Assembly: GCA_031282535.1 (NCBI GenBank)
Contig: JAITDM010000146.1
Location: forward strand, 1 to 5,691
Source of the DNA: Oscillospiraceae bacterium
GTDB lineage: Bacteria > Bacillota > Clostridia > Oscillospirales > UBA929
Reading direction: 5' to 3'
Length of the DNA stretch: 5,691 nucleotides
The notes beneath the pieces were generated by a model. The model was not told where the DNA came from and searched no databases. It was given only the letters and a program-made list of their open reading frames with translations. This document shows, one piece after another, positions 5,034 through 5,691 of this stretch. Each line of letters begins with the position of its first letter. Position 1 is the stretch's first letter. A program made the position numbers and the translations under genes.

Positions 5034-5488
5034 GACCGCTCCATCAGCAGCTTGTTGACCTCCGTCAGGAAGGTTTTGATGTCGGCGAACTGGCGGTACA
5101 CGGAGGCAAACCGCACGTAGGCGACCTCGTCCAGTCTTCTCAGCCGCTCCATGACGAGTTCGCCGATCTGCGACGTGGTGACCTCGCGCTCCAAATTGTT
5201 TTGCAGCACCTGCTCCACCTCGCCGACCAGGGCCTCCATCTGCTGCAGGCTCACCGGCCGTTTCTCGCAGGCCCGCAGGACGCCGCTGAGGAGCTTGTTG
5301 CGGTCATAGGACTGACGGGAGCCGTCCTTCTTGATCACGATCAACGGCAGGCTCTCGATGTTCTCGTAGGTGGTGAATCGTTTGCCGCAGTGAGAGCACT
5401 CCCGGCGCCGCCGGATGCTCCCGCCCTCGTCCGTCGGCCGGGAATCGATGACGCGGCTCTCCTGGAAGCTGCAATACGGACACTTCAT
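5030..5488 (-). CDS. nrdR: Transcriptional repressor NrdR
   Basis: NrdR is the zinc- and nucleotide-binding repressor of ribonucleotide reductase operons. The 152-residue product has the standard length and order. It begins MKCPYC with a zinc ribbon (C3, C6, C31, C34) containing VIDSRPTDEGGSIRRRREC and ends that domain with GKRFTTYE. An ATP-cone domain follows from about residue 47 (PLIVIKKDGSRQSYDRNKLL) to the conserved VAYVRFASVYRQF near the C-terminus. ATG 5488 is chosen because it gives the universal MKCPYC start and has AGGAGG at 5499-5504, 10 nt upstream. The frame extends to an ATG at 5602, but that lies inside the -10 box of the promoter. No ribonucleotide reductase gene is in the window, so it would act in trans. 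It is convergent with the DUF4363 gene. Confidence 0.97.
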   Translation of the reverse strand: MKCPYCSFQESRVIDSRPTDEGGSIRRRRECSHCGKRFTTYENIESLPLIVIKKDGSRQSYDRNKLLSGVLRACEKRPVSLQQMEALVGEVEQVLQNNLEREVTTSQIGELVMERLRRLDEVAYVRFASVYRQFADIKTFLTEVNKLLMERS

Positions 5489-5597
5489 GCCGATGATTCC
5501 TCCTGTATTGATTTCAGGCGTCAAAAGCCTCGTCCGGCGCAAACACGGCGTTTTGTGCCGCCATCTGTTAGAAGTTGCGCAAGATATCTTATTTTCA

Positions 5598-5626
5598 ATC
5601 ATATCACGAATGTTTTACAACTTCAA
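5598..5626 (-). promoter_or_regulatory. Sigma-A-type promoter of nrdR
   Basis: On the minus strand TTGAAG (5626-5621, 4/6 to TTGACA) is followed by a 17-nt spacer and TATGAT (5603-5598, 5/6 to TATAAT), in a clearly AT-rich patch. Transcription would start near 5591, giving a 5' leader of about 100 nt before nrdR. A perfect 10-nt palindrome AAGATATCTT (5581-5590) lies right at or just after the predicted start point and could be an operator. It does not look like the NrdR box as I know it. The rest of 5489-5597 shows no gene or recognised riboswitch. Confidence 0.65.
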
Positions 5627-5662
5627 CCATGTTTTTCGTGAAGATTCCGGGCAACAGGGCGA

Positions 5663-5684
5663 CGGCGGGGCCTGGGCCCCGCCG
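5663..5684. terminator. GC-rich inverted repeat, possible terminator of a gene beyond the window
   Basis: Perfect 10-nt arms CGGCGGGGCC and GGCCCCGCCG flank a TG loop. On the minus strand it lies upstream of the nrdR promoter, where a terminator for a preceding gene would be expected. No T-run follows it directly on that strand (the next bases are GTCGCCCTG). On the plus strand the window ends 7 nt later, so a T-run there cannot be judged. Confidence 0.45.
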
Positions 5685-5691
5685 CGCGTCA

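Noticed and set aside
5489..5602. N-terminal extension of NrdR
   Set aside because: NrdR begins MKCPYC, and the upstream ATG overlaps the -10 box of the predicted promoter.

Overview
The window looks like chromosomal DNA from a GC-rich, probably spore-forming Clostridia-type Firmicute (Oscillospirales-like is my best guess, not proven). The reasons are a folate ECF-transporter S component behind a THF (folT-type) riboswitch, a DUF421/DUF4363 gene pair, a PflX-like radical SAM protein, NrdR, Shine-Dalgarno-led genes and a UUG start. I see no phage, transposase, CRISPR or rRNA/tRNA gene.

Left part (1-2808, all minus strand): a transcription unit appears to start at a sigma-A-like promoter near 2768-2796. 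It runs through two tandem copies of a 62-63-nt double-palindrome unit (2622-2755), then a tetrahydrofolate riboswitch (2509-2607) and a GC-rich 185-nt leader. It then enters folT (1769-2323, TTG start) and, 30 nt later, recG (1738 down to the window edge, C-terminus missing). A folate importer under folate control therefore seems to share its message with the RecG branch-migration helicase.

Middle (2809-3921): a PflX/COG1313 radical SAM gene (2809-3699, minus) is divergent from the next gene. The 222-nt divergent intergenic region holds a strong palindrome in the radical SAM leader and two short tandem repeats, but no convincing promoter for either side.

Right part (3922-5691): a DUF421 (YetF-like) membrane protein gene and a DUF4363 gene lie in tandem on the plus strand, joined by a short duplicated stop/ribosome-binding segment. 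They converge on nrdR (5030-5488, minus), with only 18 nt between the two stop codons. nrdR has its own good promoter (5598-5626). The window ends in a 10-bp GC-rich inverted repeat.

Most genes are recognisable housekeeping or conserved-hypothetical families. The least ordinary part is the roughly 440-nt folT leader, which stacks promoter, double-palindrome repeats and riboswitch. All family assignments come from reading motifs by eye; no searches or folding programs were run.
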